Source: Nocardia arthritidis
Lineage (GTDB): Bacteria > Actinomycetota > Actinomycetes > Mycobacteriales > Mycobacteriaceae
NCBI RefSeq assembly: GCF_011801145.1
Contig: NZ_CP046172.1
Span: 7,130,001-7,194,000, forward strand
DNA length: 64,000 nucleotides
Direction: 5' to 3'
The notes under the pieces: model-generated
Seen by the model: the letters and a program-made list of their open reading frames with translations, nothing else
The model's database searches: none
What the model was told of the DNA's origin: nothing
Shown: positions 61,601 through 64,000 of the stretch, in pieces
How the letters are laid out: the number at the start of each line of letters is the position of its first letter
Numbering within the stretch: the stretch's first letter is position 1
Position numbers and translations under genes: made by a program

Positions 61601-64000
61601 GCCCGCGCTGGATCGCGAGCGCGTCCAGCACGCTGTTGGCCGCGGCATAGTTGGCCTGGCCCGGATTGCCGAGCACGCCCGCGGCCGAGGAGAACAGGAC
61701 GAATTCGGCGAGGTCCGCGCCCGCGGTCAACTCGTGCAGATGCAGTGCGCCAAGCACTTTCGGCCGCAGCACCACCGCCAACCGCTCCGGCGTCAACGCC
61801 TCGACCACACCGTCGTCCAGCACGCCCGCCGCGTGCACCACCGCGGTCAACGGGTGCGCCGCCGGGATATCGGCCAGCACCTCGGCCAATGCCGCCCGGT
61901 CCGCCACATCACACGCCACGATCGATACCTCGGCGCCGGAATCGGCCAGGCGCGTCCGCAATTCCGCCGCCCCGTCGGCCGCCGGACCGCGGGCACCGAT
62001 CAGCAGTAGATGACGCATACCGCGCTCGGTCACCAGATGCTCGGCCAGTTCCCGGCCCAGCCCGCCGGTGCCGCCGGTGATCAACACCGTGCCGTCCGGA
62101 TTCGGCTCGGTCGGCACGGTCAGCACATTCTTGCCGATATGCCTTGCCTGACTTACGAATCGGAAGGCATCCTTCGCCTTACGCACATCCCAGCCGGTCA
62201 CCGGCAAGGGGGTGAGCACGCCGCGCCGGAACAGCTCGACCAGTTCGGTCAGCATCGCGCCGATGCGGTCGGATCCGGCCTCGTTCAAGTCGAATGGCAG
62301 GTATTCCGCGGCGATTTCGTCCGGATCGCGCAGATCGGTCTTGCCCATCTCGGCGAAGCGCGCTCCGGGAGCGAGCAGCCGCAGCGAGGCGTCGATGAAT
62401 TCGTCGGCCAGGGAATTGAGCACCACGTCGAATCCGGCGCCGCCGGTCGCCGCGCGGAAGGCGTCCGCGAAGTCCAGGGTGCGGGATGAGGCCAAATGTG
62501 TTTCGTCGTAGCCGAATTCGCGCAATGCCTGCCACTTCGCCGGGCTGGCGGTGCCGAACACCTCGGCCCCCAGATGCGCGGCGATCTGCCCGGCCGCCAT
62601 ACCGACACCACCGGCGGCCGCATGGATCAGCACCCGCTCGCCGGAGCCGAGCCGGGCAATGTCCACCAATCCGTAGTAGGCGGTGAGGAATACCACGGGC
62701 ACGGAGGCCGCCGTGGCGAACGACCAGCCCTCGGGCATCCGCGCCACGGTCCGCTGGTCGGCGATCGCAACCGGTCCGAAAGCGCCCGACAGCAGACCGA
62801 AAACCCTGTCGCCGGGCCGGAATCCGGTGACGCCCGGACCGACCTCCAGCACGACGCCCGCACCTTCGCCGCCGAGATCGATATCGCCCGGGTACATGCC
62901 GAGCGCCATCAGCACATCCCGGAAGTTCAGCCCGGCCGCGCGGACCGCCACCCGGAGCTGTCCCTCCGTCAGCGGTGCCGAAACCTCCGGCGCGGCAACG
63001 AGTTCCAGCGAATCAATGGTGCCGGGTGTGCGGACGTCCAGCCGCCACGCTCGCGCACCCGCCGGGACGGTGAGATCGGACCTGTCCGGGGTGGACAGCG
63101 CGGGAATCCACGGCCGACCGGCGCGCAGCATCACTTGCGGCTCGCCGGTGCCCGATGCGGCGAGCAGGTCCGCTTCCGTGGTCGCCGCGTCGATATCGGC
63201 CAGCACGAACCGGTTCGGATGCTCGGCCTGGGCCACCCGCACCAGGCCCCACACGGCGGCGTGGCCGAGATCGGTCACCGTCTCGCCGGGCTGACCGGCG
63301 ACGCCGCCCCGGGTGACCACGACGAGTTTCGCGTCCTGGCGGTCGGCTGCCAACCAGGCCTGCACCCGGGCGAGTACCCGTTCGGTGCACTCCTGGACCG
63401 TCGCTCCCGTCGGCGCCTCGAAAAGCTCTGGCGCGGACGCGGATTCGGTGGACTTCTGCTGCCGCAGCGGCCGCCATGCGGTCCGGTACAGCCAGTCGGT
63501 GCGGGTGTCCAGGGCGCCCGCGGGCAGTTCGCGCACGGTCAGCGACTCCACCGCCGCGACCGGCCGGCCCGCCCGGTCCGTCACCAGCACCGATGTTTCG
63601 CGTTCGCCGATCCGGCGCAGCCGCACCCGCAGCGCGGTGGCACCGGTGGCGTAGAGGGTGTAGCCGGACCAGGCGAACGGGACGAGGGTGCCGGTGTCCT
63701 GATCATCCGTCGTGGTGAGCGCGTGCAGCGCCGCGTCCAGCAAAGCGGGATGCACGCCGAAACCGTTGGCATCGGCCGTATCCGGGAGCTCGACCTCGGC
63801 ATAGACGTCCGCACCGGCGCGCCACGCCGCCGTCAGTCCACGAAAACTCGGCCCGTACGCCAAGCCTCGCGCGGCCAGCGCCGGGTACAGATCCGTCACA
63901 TCGAGTGCCTCCGCACCGCGCGGCGGCCACTCGACCAGGCCCTCCGGCTCGCCGCCGTCCACCGGACCCAGCAGGCCGGTGGCATGACGCACCCACTCCC
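55648..64000 (-). CDS. Type I PKS, end of a DH-ER-KR-ACP module plus KS-AT-DH-KR-ACP (5' cut, apparent frameshift)
   Basis: The gene enters from the right edge inside a DH domain ([10 protein letters not shown] visible). It continues with an ER (GLNFRDVLMALGMYPG, NADPH loop HAAAGGVGMAAG), a KR with TGGTGGLG and LDD, and an ACP (VGFDSL). Module 2 has a KS with TACSSS, an AT with GHSQG and YASH (methylmalonyl), a DH (HAVAGSVVVP), a KR (TGGLGAIG, LAD) and an ACP (LGFDSL). A coiled docking tail ends DNEMFDFIDNELG. The frame breaks at 58432-58434, just after the AT; one added base restores [24 protein letters not shown], as in the neighbouring PKS gene. The first module makes a saturated position, the second a methyl-branched double bond. 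The start and loading module are outside the window. Confidence 0.9.
58432..58434. other. Apparent one-base deletion after the AT domain of the edge PKS
   Basis: The minus strand reads CTTGTCCCGAAGCAGAACC; the matching part of the next PKS gene (near 52660) reads CTTGTCCCCCAAGCAGAACC. One more C puts the AT and the AT-DH linker in one frame. Confidence 0.85.

Overview
The window is high-GC DNA with actinobacterial codon use, GTG/TTG starts and actinomycete-type gene families. The most likely source is a Nocardia-like mycolate actinomycete; this is inferred from overall character and not proven. It falls into four blocks. (1) 1-5551: a small catabolic neighbourhood. A TetR repressor (cut by the left edge) diverges from a membrane-anchored alpha/beta hydrolase, followed by an M20 amidohydrolase, an aldehyde dehydrogenase and a class II aldolase. 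Four repeated half-sites lie in the divergent promoter. (2) 5552-14290: a decayed serine-hydrolase remnant and an M23 endopeptidase, then a five-gene minus-strand set (13347 to 7636). That set encodes small hydrophobic or acidic proteins of unknown function and a 1169-residue protein joining a subtilisin-type protease to a phage-tail-lysozyme-like domain. A LuxR-type regulator diverges from it. (3) 14322-19753: a 1304-residue STAND NTPase with a transmembrane helix and 14 WD40 repeats, and a DUF418 membrane protein. (4) 19836-64000: a modular type I polyketide cluster that continues past the right edge. || The polyketide cluster contains a YqcI/YcgG (GntA-like) putative heme N-oxygenase, an MFS exporter, a type II thioesterase, a DUF5988 small protein, an adenylate-forming ligase, a 5-aminolevulinate synthase, a GT4 glycosyltransferase and a discrete FabD-like acyltransferase. 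The PKS genes are colinear on the minus strand: an upstream gene entering from the right edge (end of one DH-ER-KR module plus a full module), then 2 modules, 2 modules, and a last module with thioesterase. ALAS plus a ligase is the hallmark of C5N (2-amino-3-hydroxycyclopent-2-enone) formation in actinomycetes. The amide synthetase needed to attach it is not in the window. AT and reductive-domain motifs predict a methyl-branched chain ending in a 2-methyl-2,4,6,8-tetraenoyl unit. || A direct-repeat box, TAGGGG-N4-TAGGGG with 10-bp pitch, occurs before four transcription units of this cluster (N-oxygenase, ALAS operon, FabD-like gene, PKS gene). A single TAGGGG lies before the glycosyltransferase. 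These sites tie the genes into one candidate regulon and help set the left border near 19.8 kb. || Three genes are interrupted by what look like one-base deletions at homopolymers (13206-13210, 43266-43268, 58432-58434). The repeated pattern suggests read or assembly errors more than true decay, though this cannot be settled from the window.
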